Source of the DNA: Epiperipatus broadwayi
Taxonomy: Eukaryota > Onychophora > Udeonychophora > Euonychophora > Peripatidae
Assembly: GCA_028023455.1 (NCBI GenBank)
Contig: JAQFVV010000072.1
Location: 458,501-522,500 of the forward strand
Length of the DNA: 64,000 nt
Reading direction: 5' to 3'
This document shows, piece by piece, positions 52,901 to 55,789 of this stretch. Within the stretch, counting starts at the first letter, position 1, and the number at the start of each line of letters is the position of its first letter. The position numbers were made by a program, and so were the translations under genes. The notes beneath the pieces are model-generated. The model ran no database searches. It saw only the letters and a program-made list of their open reading frames with translations, and had not been told where the DNA came from.

Positions 52901-55789
52901 TAAGAGGAGAGTTATAATAAAGTAATATATATGAATAACATAAGTATAATTACTGCTCTAAGATTCAATAACGCTTTCTGATAAAGAATGGCACTTTCTC
53001 TTAATGTAACATCAATTTGACAGTCATTTTATCTTACACTTATGCATTATCAAACTAATGCCAATTATGTGTGTTTCATTAGCTTTCATTAAATAAATAA
53101 TTGAATGATTTACTTTATGGGAACTCATAAAAAGTTTGAGCACTGAAAATAAAAGAACTGGAGTCATGATCAGGACCTTGTTCTCCAGAGTCTGCCAATC
53201 TAATACTGCACTTAACCATGTAGGGCATTCACTTTCAGGGCGAATGCTGGATAAACAGCAAAAATGAATAAGTCATACTTAAAAAAACTTTGGATTTTTT
53301 TCAAGTTACATTCAGTTAACATTTCAACTTTGGATAATGAAGGGGTGGAGGGGACAAGTAGTCCTAACATCCTAACTAACGGAGAAACAAAATCCCAGGC
53401 AATTAGAGTTAACCACGTGATTATCAAAGTGTGACTAAAAAGAAAAATACGATTATAAATAATACAACTTTGGCTACCACTATAAGGATACTTAAACTAT
53501 GGACATTAAGTCCATTTTATCTCTATAATTAAATAAAAAATTTAAACATGAAAATGAATTTGGGTGCTCGAGGTAATACAAATATGAAGAATATACAAGA
53601 GATTAATCTGGAATTTAAAAAAAAAGTGTAAAAGGAATTAAAAAATAATATTAAAAGCAGTAATTCACTCTACTCTAAAGACATCTAATGTAAATCTGAG
53701 TAATCAATGAACACTAGATGGAAGCTCTATATTCAAATCCTCGAAAAGTTTCTGACTAATGACCTTTTTCAAAAACGACTAGTGAATTCACACTCACATC
53801 TAGCAGCTACTTTTATTTTTTATATAATTCAAGCTAGTAATCGGATATTCAAAGACACTCTTGAAACCAAACTAATTTGTTTGGACATTTATGGAATTCT
53901 GACGTTAAGTCAGCAATTATATATTTCAATGATTTTAGTTTTTCAATAACTGTGAGCATCTACGATTCTGTGAAAGATAGTATAATTAATTAAACACACA
54001 TTTGAAAAGAAATACAAAATGAGAGAAAATCGACGAGCTGTTCTAGAATATAATCCCTGTCTTTAAATGATTAAATGATTTCAAAGACAAGACTAACATT
54101 TCTCTAATCACTTTACCATCATTTACTAAAAGAGAAAGAAAAAATATGATAGTTATTCTTTTATTTATCTTTAATTGGAATGTAAATATCACTTGAAAAC
54201 AAATTCAGACATATTTTTAACAAAGTATTATACGAATTTCTATTGCTTTATAAAAACAGTGAAACCATTATTATAGCATAAGTTTCCACTAATAATGAAA
54301 ATCACCTACATCTTTTTTTTTTCCATATGTCATAGCATTGGCCGGGAGGCGAACCTGCAACAACCATCTGCAACCAACTGCTTACTTGTAGCTATGCTGA
54401 CCTCTCAGCTAACAACGCTCGACACCTACATCATTTTTAACCACTATTTATCTAATGCAGAATGGCCTCTTCAAATGCGGTGTCTTTCTAGATTTTTGCC
54501 AGATCTTGGGCTCTACTTTTTAACGTTAATCTATTATAATCTTTTTGATCAACATTTCCAGACCAACACCATTTCAGCCTCTCAATTTTTTTAATAACAT
54601 CAATTATATTCTTATTTCCAACAATAAATCTTTTCACACGTTGCCAAATAATCTGAAGCCCATACATCACTCTTCTATTAAGCATTTTAGTTCCAAATCC
54701 ATACATAAATTTTGGGGAAATGCATTTATTAATAATGTCCCTTTTCAAATACAAAGGGATATGTGTTAACAAAAAACTGTCTGTACAAATTTAATTCTAT
54801 GATTAATTTCAACATGTTTCCATCTCTATTAATAATCTGACAACGATATTTGTAATTGTAAACTTGCAATTCACAACTAATAATTTTTATTTTTTATTAA
54901 GACCTATTGGATGTTATATCAGTCTTTTAGTATTTTTCCTTCTACTTTCTTGTTCATCTGAAAGCTCATATAATATTTCCTGAAGCTTAAAGTATTATTT
55001 AAAAATTTGAAAAACAACCACATCATCTGTAAAATCTAGATCAGTGGTCTTCAACCCTTGGTTCGCGGACTGGTGACGGGCCACGGTAGCCTGGAGGAAA
55101 TAACAAAATAATAAGAGTTTAAACTTTTATTTTCATCTCATTTTTACCCAATTAAAAAAAAAGAAACAGAACGAAAACAAAGTCTAATCAATCATACATA
55201 AATTAATTTAGTTTTCTAGTTATCACAGATGTGTATGGATGGGGGGCAGAATTAAATTTTTGATTACTTTTCTAAAAAAATTCAAAATTTTAAAAAAAAA
55301 GTTTTTTATTATACAAACTCCATATATGTATATATAATTTCATTTTGTACATTTAACATTGTTGTTTTGATCAGTTATAACAATTATGCTCATCTAAAGA
55401 TAAGCAGTTTACATCTTAAGAAAATTTATCTATAGACTTCTGCCGGTTCGCGAAACCTTATTCTTATTTTTACCAGTCCGCAGGTGTGAAAAGGTTGAAG
55501 ACCACTGATCTAGATAACTTGAATTATCTCTATTTATAAAGAGAAGAGATGCGACTGCTGAGTTTATATGATGCTTTCATTTTGTATATATAGTCATGGA
55601 AATATAGTGCAAATAAATTTTACAATACGATATAAACACAAATATGTAAATAGTTAGAAAATTAGATTTAAATACCTGAGCAAATACAGTAAAAATTTCA
55701 CCTATGCCTGCATTACTGATCCAGATTTTACTACCATTTAATATATAATGTTTCCCATCATCGGAGAGAACTGCTCGAGATTTAATGGA
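1835..55789 (-). CDS. ACADVL: ACADVL-like very-long-chain acyl-CoA dehydrogenase (partial, 11 exons)
   Basis: VLCAD is the mitochondrial inner-membrane FAD enzyme that catalyses the first step of beta-oxidation of long-chain acyl-CoAs. Eleven minus-strand exons of 63-114 bp join with consistent phases and GT..AG borders into 997 nt (332 codons plus 1 nt). Landmarks in order are NGSKIWISN (FAD/beta domain), [52 protein letters not shown], signature 2 (QILGGMGY followed by ERIMRD), the catalytic-Glu block [12 protein letters not shown], and then the VLCAD-specific C-terminal region ([19 protein letters not shown]). [18 protein letters not shown] and the C-terminal extension favour VLCAD over ACAD9 and over the short- and medium-chain enzymes. 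The 5' part (transit peptide, LTEPxSGSDA signature 1) and the final ~90 residues are missing from the window. The introns are packed with transposon debris. The family assignment is secure; the symbol is by family resemblance. Confidence 0.93.
2305..2333 (-). ncRNA. Hammerhead-like stem-loop motif, opposite arm
   Basis: The minus strand reads CTGATGA, a stem AACC/GGTT and GAAAT. It is the mirror copy of the motif at 5774 in the other arm of the outer palindrome. Confidence 0.4.
2600..3890. repeat. Inner palindrome, centre near 3365
   Basis: Arms match over several hundred bases. For example, attatgtattcatattaaa near 2613 pairs with its complement near 3850. The block around 3185-3300, including atcattcaattgatgatt-like sequence, pairs with 3430-3545. 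The left arm has about 270 extra bases (roughly 2700-2970) with no partner. No transposase is visible. Confidence 0.75.
5774..5803 (+). ncRNA. Hammerhead-like stem-loop motif
   Basis: CTGATGA is followed by AA, a 6-bp stem (AACCAG/CTGGTT) and GAAAT. The order matches the CUGANGA, stem II and GAAA core of hammerhead ribozymes, with two extra A residues before stem II. No stem III or cleavage site is evident, so activity is doubtful. Confidence 0.4.
5995..6028 (-). ncRNA. Hammerhead-like motif in FB-A left arm
   Basis: Minus strand: CTGAAGA, one extra A, stem GAGT/ACTC with an 11-13 nt loop, then GAAACGTTG. The sister copy at 6090-6123 on the plus strand is mutated in the 3' half (CAAAAT in place of GAAAC). 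Confidence 0.4.
6090..6123 (+). ncRNA. Hammerhead-like motif in FB-A right arm (decayed)
   Basis: Plus strand CTGAAGAAGAATGGAGAAC is followed by a decayed ACTCAAAATG in place of ACTCGAAACG. It is the mirror copy of 5995-6028. Confidence 0.35.
6648..6706 (-). repeat. tRNA-derived SINE fragment (B-box half)
   Basis: The minus strand ends with GAGTTCAAATCCC, a good pol III B box. Upstream GTGAGATGGAGTCGG is a weak A-box remnant. There is no acceptor stem, so it is not a functional tRNA. Confidence 0.35.
6718..6835 (+). repeat. Dispersed repeat related to family B tail
   Basis: It contains gtgaaaaaaatatatgatcccc, then gcaccca..gggccagatcgtaa and an (AT)n tract. It resembles 9868-9945 and the reverse complement of 19985-20085 (agatggtgacctggcccaat). 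Its class is unknown. Confidence 0.4.
7496..7566 (+). repeat. tRNA-derived SINE head
   Basis: An A-box-like TAGCATAGTAGTTGGGG is followed about 35 nt later by a B-box-like TGATTCAAATATGA. The ends do not pair as an acceptor stem, so this is a SINE head rather than a tRNA gene. Confidence 0.4.
7980..9190. other. Intron, AT-rich, one short unrecognised ORF region
   Basis: A plus-strand open frame near 8164-8448 (94 codons) sits in sequence somewhat less AT-biased than its flanks around 8020-8180, but has no recognisable domain and no splice or start context. The remainder is featureless AT-rich sequence. Confidence 0.3.
9195..9267 (-). CDS. ACADVL: VLCAD exon j (C-terminal extension)
   Basis: The exon is 73 bp, phase 2 to 0. 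It reads [19 protein letters not shown] then NSANL. The VHP-x-L motif and spacing match the VLCAD C-terminal extension. The acceptor is tttcttcaag/AATTG and the donor CTG/gtaagt. Confidence 0.88.
9704..10145. mobile_element. MITE family B, two partial copies
   Basis: The block ttaataatttttattagt .. attagact .. aataatatt .. cactacaccactctca occurs at 9704-9890 and again at 10041-10140. A third copy is at 26107-26385, where it forms inverted arms. The first copy continues into a segment (gtgaaaaagatgtatgatccc) shared with about 6720-6835 and, reversed, 19985-20085. It has no ORF and is non-autonomous. Confidence 0.6.
10146..12047. other. Intron, nothing recognised
   Basis: Plain AT-rich sequence with poly-T runs. 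No exon, inverted repeat or tRNA-like sequence was seen. Confidence 0.4.
12048..12649. mobile_element. TIR element, about 54-bp inverted termini
   Basis: The left end, tatcttaccttgccttcaaa through ggactagtcc to catcttatc, reappears reversed at 12596-12649 with few mismatches. The interior carries an 11-15 bp direct repeat, aggcaagctgtcat / aggcaggctgtcat. The minus-strand open frame at 12267-12479 has no recognisable domain. It is probably a non-autonomous DNA transposon. I could not settle a target-site duplication. Confidence 0.65.
12735..12960 (-). mobile_element. MITE family A remnant
   Basis: It shares tctccatata..tattgccacctagtgcag, atccaaagatct..gcactctcagatcc, and gaaactaatct..ggatattggatgagtag with the full family A element at 48240-48562. 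Its outer arms have decayed. Confidence 0.55.
12961..15090. other. Intron, one unexplained ORF
   Basis: Mostly AT-rich. At 13867-14058 on the minus strand is a 63-codon open frame with more balanced composition (includes [14 protein letters not shown] and HIWNDV). I do not recognise it. It could be a decayed repeat. Confidence 0.3.
15090..15425. repeat. GC-richer island plus MITE family A tail
   Basis: 15100-15340 stands out from the surrounding AT-rich sequence (for example gaaagaggggcgagg and cccgaagaccctaggtccga). It looks like an inserted SINE or old coding piece, unidentified. 15340-15425 matches the family A arm (actagatagggaattta, tattgattact, gtggcaatattgtatggaga). Confidence 0.4.
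16566..16663 (-). CDS. ACADVL: VLCAD exon i (C-terminal extension)
   Basis: The exon is 98 bp, phase 0 to 2. It encodes [19 protein letters not shown] then [13 protein letters not shown] plus two bases of Arg. This matches the start of the VLCAD/ACAD9-specific C-terminal extension used for dimerisation and membrane association, absent from the shorter acyl-CoA dehydrogenases. The donor is AAACG/gtatat. Confidence 0.92.
16835..17335. mobile_element. Fold-back palindromic element
   Basis: The ends taatacattagattaatatc and the right-end complement (gttaacaccccaacacttg) pair. Inside, the block caatagagagggaaagtcca near 16990 reappears reversed near 17212-17230, and cagatttacagcttagcactgcttt at 17047 reappears reversed at 17155-17180. 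The central loop is about 17085-17140. Both inner arms contain a GAAAGCAGTGCTAAGC block following a hairpin, similar to the Penelope pseudo-LTR motif. Confidence 0.75.
18140..19414. mobile_element. DNA-transposon-like element with 40-bp TIRs
   Basis: Positions 18140-18179 (ggttgttttataatagcatg then ttgaaaccgccagagggcgt) are the reverse complement of 19375-19414 with about one mismatch. The length is 1275 bp. The left interior holds tandem poly-T units (18205-18620). The right third is GC-richer and holds about three copies of a subterminal unit built on cat(t)agaaata, as transposase-binding subterminal repeats often are. There is no transposase ORF, and no clear target duplication was found. 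Confidence 0.75.
18205..18620. repeat. Tandem repeat, unit about 165 bp
   Basis: The motif gccggggccgggatttttt at 18213 recurs as cgggggccgggtttttttt near 18378, each followed by a poly-T tract, gtttatcacattta, and an aaaaatgaatttaaaaa block. A third degenerate unit follows. It lies inside the 40-bp-TIR element. Confidence 0.6.
19985..20085 (-). repeat. Dispersed repeat related to family B tail
   Basis: The reverse complement resembles 9868-9945 and 6718-6835, with ggtgacctggcccaattgat as the clearest shared block. Confidence 0.35.
20340..21095 (+). mobile_element. 5'-truncated non-LTR retrotransposon (LINE-C), copy 1
   Basis: An uninterrupted 197-codon frame (20369-20962) encodes the C-terminus of a LINE polyprotein. 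It has a basic region, then [15 protein letters not shown], then a zinc-knuckle-like [16 protein letters not shown]. Downstream come about 130 bp of 3' UTR and a terminal (ACATC)n array (cacaatacatcacatcacatc). The reverse transcriptase and endonuclease are missing through 5' truncation, the usual outcome of target-primed reverse transcription. The intact frame suggests a fairly recent insertion. Two shorter relatives are at 38713-39184 and 30486-30800. Confidence 0.8.
21096..22240. other. Intron, nothing firmly recognised
   Basis: AT-rich sequence. A slightly GC-richer patch (about 21660-21830, with gagagaaggtgccggcaaat) may be an old SINE but has no clear A/B boxes. Confidence 0.3.
22240..22560. 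repeat. Unknown dispersed repeat, copy 1
   Basis: It shares tttctttccaaacttaatcc..cagc, tttccccaactt, and cacattaaataaatttattt then acaggattgaat with 34930-35110 (ttttcttttctaaacttag, tttccaaaacttg, acaagactgaat). No structural hallmark was seen. Confidence 0.45.
23055..23510 (+). mobile_element. Non-LTR retrotransposon remnant, linker and RT domain start
   Basis: In shifting frames the sequence reads [12 protein letters not shown] (linker seen between endonuclease and RT) and then [19 protein letters not shown] then [11 protein letters not shown], followed by DASIVPIF-like residues and KNKG. This is the classic LINE RT fingers motif (KNGKAPGPDGIP). Stops and frameshifts make it a dead copy. 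Confidence 0.75.
23511..24227. other. Intron, AT-rich
   Basis: The open frame at 23943-24254 is a poly-Lys/Asn artefact of A-rich sequence and overlaps the antisense of VLCAD exon h. Nothing else was seen. Confidence 0.4.
24228..24329 (-). CDS. ACADVL: VLCAD exon h (catalytic glutamate)
   Basis: The exon is 102 bp, 34 codons, phase 0/0. It begins [14 protein letters not shown], completing signature 2, and continues [20 protein letters not shown]. The Glu of FEGTND is the base that abstracts the alpha-proton of acyl-CoA in VLCAD, so the active site is intact here. The donor is CAG/gtatag. Confidence 0.95.
24330..25930. other. Intron, nothing recognised
   Basis: AT-rich with a poly-T/poly-G-A patch near 25510-25800. 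No inverted repeat or coding signal was seen. Confidence 0.4.
25932..26060 (+). mobile_element. MITE family A half-element
   Basis: It carries the left arm of family A: aacaggcaaaactctccata, tagtgccacc, gagtaatcaatggatgccag, aaggcttgtgcataaaatcc, catctagtgcttactca. It then passes into tgtgatgtttagtgc, a block also found outside the left end of the 61698 copy. The right arm is missing. Confidence 0.7.
26107..26390. mobile_element. MITE family B, palindromic copy
   Basis: The left arm (aataatatttctgcgtataa, ttttcactacaccattctca, caagataaggactgattcct) reappears reversed at 26305-26385 (gaaaccagtccctatcttgt, gagtggtgtgtgaaaattgg). The loop is about 90 bp with a poly-A run. It is related to 9704-10145. 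Confidence 0.7.
26391..28740. other. Intron, nothing recognised
   Basis: AT-rich; no exon, palindrome or transposon signature was seen. Small open frames here are chance. Confidence 0.4.
28815..28842 (-). ncRNA. Hammerhead-like motif, left arm
   Basis: Minus strand CTGAAGA, A, stem ACTG/CAGT with CAGGA loop, then GAAACG. It is the mirror of 28862-28889. Confidence 0.45.
28862..28889 (+). ncRNA. Hammerhead-like motif, right arm
   Basis: CTGAAGA, one extra A, perfect 5-bp stem GACTG/CAGTC closed by CAGGA, then GAAATG. The mirror copy at 28815-28842 ends GAAACG. No stem III is visible. Confidence 0.45.
29292..29354 (-). CDS. ACADVL: VLCAD exon g (first half of signature 2)
   Basis: The exon is 63 bp, 21 codons, phase 0/0. 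It encodes [20 protein letters not shown] and a final Ser. It holds the first part of acyl-CoA dehydrogenase signature 2 (Q-x2-G-G-x-G-Y); the pattern is completed in the next exon. The donor is TCT/gtaagt. Confidence 0.93.
29696..29782 (-). CDS. ACADVL: VLCAD exon f
   Basis: The exon is 87 bp, 29 codons, phase 0/0. It encodes [20 protein letters not shown] then AAISKVYSS. The donor TCG/gtaaat and acceptor tttagAGTATGG fit. The next intron is only about 0.34 kb. Confidence 0.93.
30170..30400. repeat. Tandem duplication, unit about 110 bp
   Basis: Two diverged copies follow each other: gatcaattgctaaggtcatg .. aatcaatctt and gatcagttactcggatcatg .. aaccaatctt, both with ccatttaattaacaa. They are about 80% alike by eye. 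Confidence 0.7.
30486..30800 (-). mobile_element. LINE-C fragment, copy 3
   Basis: The minus strand encodes [19 protein letters not shown] then [20 protein letters not shown], clearly the same C-terminus as at 20840-20960. Then comes 3' UTR ending cagaacctgggtat..gccacagcac-like sequence. Only the last ~60 codons and UTR remain. Confidence 0.75.
30950..31830 (+). mobile_element. Degenerate LINE: RT palm to C-terminal zinc finger
   Basis: In several frames it reads [18 protein letters not shown] (catalytic DD box), [15 protein letters not shown], then [32 protein letters not shown], and finally [20 protein letters not shown] with a terminal H. This order (RT palm, WxGHVxRM-like, zinc finger with IGL) is that of a widespread animal LINE family. 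Many stops make it a pseudogene. It abuts copy 3 of LINE-C head to head. Confidence 0.75.
31831..32390. other. Intron, nothing recognised
   Basis: AT-rich, possibly the LINE 3' UTR for the first 150 bases (tatttttatcaataaaaact). Confidence 0.35.
32391..32495 (-). CDS. ACADVL: VLCAD exon e
   Basis: The exon is 105 bp, 35 codons, phase 0/0. It encodes [19 protein letters not shown] then [16 protein letters not shown]. The R-x-QFG-x-x-L and QEK-x-A-x-M elements are typical of the C-terminal helical domain of this family. Confidence 0.93.
32921..33565. mobile_element. Fold-back palindrome, arms about 300 bp
   Basis: The centre lies near 33243. The left arm (tatatataaatgaatactcc, aaccttctttttaaaa, aatattattatatatttg complement, ccatccaaaaat) is mirrored to 33565. 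Each arm holds a CCTTGAAAAA, ACTAT/ATAGT stem, YGAAA/CAAAA motif (33001-33036 minus, 33451-33485 plus). This is the same layout as the other hammerhead-like palindromes but with a decayed core. No coding capacity. Confidence 0.8.
34930..35110. repeat. Unknown dispersed repeat, copy 2
   Basis: It is a counterpart of 22240-22560 in the same orientation. Confidence 0.4.
35567..35812 (-). mobile_element. Penelope-like element 3' fragment
   Basis: It is a direct repeat of 37155-37316 (agtaaaatgaaaatacacac, tttatatcaatgtttaatta, aatgggtacacttgtttc). Its upper end encodes, on minus, [12 protein letters not shown], matching the extreme C-terminus of the neighbouring Penelope fragment, so it is a second severely truncated copy or the other pseudo-LTR. 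Confidence 0.5.
37155..37625 (-). pseudogene. Penelope-like element, GIY-YIG endonuclease fragment
   Basis: Minus-strand frame 37284-37538 reads [20 protein letters not shown] and ends ETSVPISKK. Upstream, in the same frame apart from one stop, lies [11 protein letters not shown], the YIG part of a GIY-YIG nuclease. It is homologous to the C-terminus of the Penelope element at 45455-45769 ([17 protein letters not shown]). The RT is missing. Confidence 0.75.
38120..38223 (-). CDS. ACADVL: VLCAD exon d
   Basis: The exon is 104 bp, phase 1 to 0. It reads [19 protein letters not shown] then [16 protein letters not shown]. The donor is GCA/gtaagt, the acceptor ttttatag/AGGAAGG. It forms the start of the C-terminal helical domain. 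Confidence 0.93.
38470..38712 (-). mobile_element. MITE family A, decayed copy
   Basis: It contains atccaaagatctaggtacag, gctctcagatccaggctcct, gatgaaagccacaagctaga, gatattgcaagagtaggcaa and gtggcactactatatggaat, the right half of family A. It abuts LINE-C copy 2 directly. Confidence 0.65.
38713..39184 (+). mobile_element. LINE-C fragment, copy 2
   Basis: The 99-codon frame (38780-39079) has [35 protein letters not shown] and [12 protein letters not shown], about 80% like copy 1, with a 12-codon deletion after the zinc knuckle. The 3' UTR ends in catcacatcacatcac as in copy 1. Confidence 0.8.
39185..41578. other. Intron, nothing recognised
   Basis: AT-rich. No exon or transposon signature was seen. 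Confidence 0.4.
41579..41673 (-). CDS. ACADVL: VLCAD exon c
   Basis: The exon is 95 bp, phase 2 to 1. It encodes [18 protein letters not shown] and [13 protein letters not shown]. The donor is GGAG/gtaatc and the acceptor ttttttag/TGG. The [12 protein letters not shown] block is nearly invariant in VLCAD and is the best single discriminator from ACAD9. Confidence 0.93.
42371..42499. repeat. Perfect 65-bp tandem duplication
   Basis: Two consecutive identical units start cccgtcacataatggatatg and end gaagtttgactccgc. Identity implies a recent event or an assembly artefact. Confidence 0.85.
42500..43236. other. GC-richer patch then AT-rich intron
   Basis: 42500-42730 is less AT-rich than average (gagatgaaggccagccaaag, ccttaacacctgtcaagagt) but has no reading frame or pol III boxes that I recognise. 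The rest is plain. Confidence 0.35.
43247..43468 (+). repeat. Penelope pseudo-LTR, left
   Basis: It starts ctgatttgaataatttgcat and ends agttatttaatagtta. It holds a hairpin motif at 43319-43354 (tgaaaatgaagg, catcgtt, ccttcgaaagc), which has the layout AUGA, stem II, GAAA of a hammerhead core, but the 5' CUGANGA is not canonical. Confidence 0.85.
43484..45769 (+). pseudogene. Penelope-like RT/GIY-YIG polyprotein (disrupted)
   Basis: The likely start is the ATG at 43484 ([15 protein letters not shown]), then a frameshift near 43594. The N-terminal domain continues at 43607-44085 and includes [20 protein letters not shown] then KFV. A low-complexity A/C tract at 44085-44140 breaks the frame. 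RT resumes with [16 protein letters not shown] and has [36 protein letters not shown], then [13 protein letters not shown] in another frame near 44765, and the catalytic YVDD at 44873-44884. Next comes the endonuclease with KII at 45458 and AYYGET at 45491, giving a Y..13..YYG version of GIY-YIG, and a C-terminal IKEA and ISKKW. At least three frame breaks are seen. The enzyme would prime on nicked DNA in living members of the family. Confidence 0.85.
45766..45988 (+). repeat. Penelope pseudo-LTR, right
   Basis: It is a direct repeat of 43247-43468, differing at about eight positions and a 4-bp insertion (aaataaat). It contains the same hairpin at 45841-45878. Confidence 0.85.
45999..48235. 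other. Intron, mostly unrecognised
   Basis: AT-rich with one tRNA-like stretch listed separately. The 65-codon open frame at 46514-46711 is unrecognised and probably chance. Confidence 0.35.
47281..47338 (+). repeat. tRNA-like SINE head fragment
   Basis: A-box-like GAGTGGTTTGGTTAGATG and B-box-like GATGTTCAAACCCCCC are spaced as in a tRNA, but the ends do not pair. Confidence 0.35.
48240..48562. mobile_element. MITE family A, best full-length palindromic copy
   Basis: This 323-bp element has arms of about 150 bp: aaaacaggcaaagctcacta, acgtattgccacacacagca, gagcaatcaatggatgccag, aaggcttgtgcataaaatct, catctagtgcctactcatcc, aatatccccagactagtttc. These are repeated in reverse to 48562, with a loop at about 48385-48420 (cctgttgccttcgtcagtga). 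It is near-perfect and has no ORF. Relatives in the window are at 61698-61970, 25932-26060, 38470-38712, 12735-12960 and 15340-15425. Confidence 0.88.
48850..48932 (-). CDS. ACADVL: VLCAD exon b
   Basis: The exon is 83 bp, phase 0 to 2. It reads [17 protein letters not shown] then [10 protein letters not shown]. The acceptor is atttag/ACTCC and the donor ACAAG/gtacat. The last two bases (AG) join T of the next exon to give Ser in VTSGPPEKK, which supports the junction. Confidence 0.92.
48933..52038. other. Intron, old debris
   Basis: 50505-50545 (tagtgccacttagtgcaagc, gtcatgtgatgttt) is a family A remnant. The rest is AT-rich and unrecognised. Confidence 0.35.
50246..50326 (-). repeat. tRNA-like SINE head fragment
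   Basis: Minus strand: GCCCTGAGTGATGAGGAATG as a possible A box, and GCAGTTCAATTCTG as a B box. There is no acceptor-stem pairing. Confidence 0.35.
52039..52062 (-). ncRNA. Hammerhead-like motif, single site
   Basis: The minus strand reads CTGACGA, stem GGGC/GCTT (with G-U pairs) and a 3-nt loop, then GAAATG. This copy has no extra A before stem II and so matches the canonical core best of all in the window, but stems I and III are not obvious. Confidence 0.4.
52820..52847 (+). ncRNA. Hammerhead-like motif, single site
   Basis: CTGATGA, A, GACTG CAGGA CAGTC, GAAAC, then TGTT..AACA (a possible short stem III). It shares the stem with the 28.8-kb palindrome but stands alone here. It may be the remnant of one arm. 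Confidence 0.45.
52848..54335. other. Intron, little recognised
   Basis: 53690-53760 has a family A trace (gagtaatcaatgaacactag). Around 53150-53420 the sequence is somewhat GC-richer but unidentified. Confidence 0.35.
54336..54423 (-). repeat. tRNA-derived SINE head
   Basis: Minus strand has A box TTAGCTGAGAGGTCAGC, a long variable-arm-like region, and B box GCAGGTTCGCCTCCC, a strong pol III pair with the spacing of a class II (Leu/Ser-type) tRNA. The acceptor stem is absent. Confidence 0.6.
54480..54790 (-). mobile_element. LINE remnant, C-terminal RT-linked region
   Basis: A minus-strand frame reads [20 protein letters not shown] and then [20 protein letters not shown] then DYNRLT. This matches the LINE motif thumb region (LPVLTYGAE) followed by LKWRWAGHVAR..D.RW. 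It is 5'-truncated and short. Confidence 0.75.
55042..55507. mobile_element. hAT-type non-autonomous element
   Basis: A 15-bp perfect TIR CAGTGGTCTTCAACC is flanked by a perfect 8-bp target duplication ATCTAGAT (55034-55041 and 55508-55515). TIR homology extends imperfectly through CGCGGACTGGT / TGCGGACTGGT. 466 bp, no transposase. CAGTGG ends and an 8-bp duplication are hAT hallmarks. Confidence 0.92.
55676..55789 (-). CDS. ACADVL: VLCAD exon a (first visible): beta-domain start
   Basis: The exon is 114 bp and encodes 38 codons in phase 0/0. The acceptor is tttttttcag and the donor CAG/gtattt. It begins [15 protein letters not shown] and continues [21 protein letters not shown], the strand region that packs against FAD in acyl-CoA dehydrogenases. 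The preceding family motif (LTEPSSGSDA) must be in an upstream exon that I could not find between 55790 and 64000. Confidence 0.93.

Noticed and set aside
1835-55789. ACAD9 instead of VLCAD
   Set aside because: [22 protein letters not shown] and [15 protein letters not shown] match VLCAD; ACAD9 diverges in these blocks.
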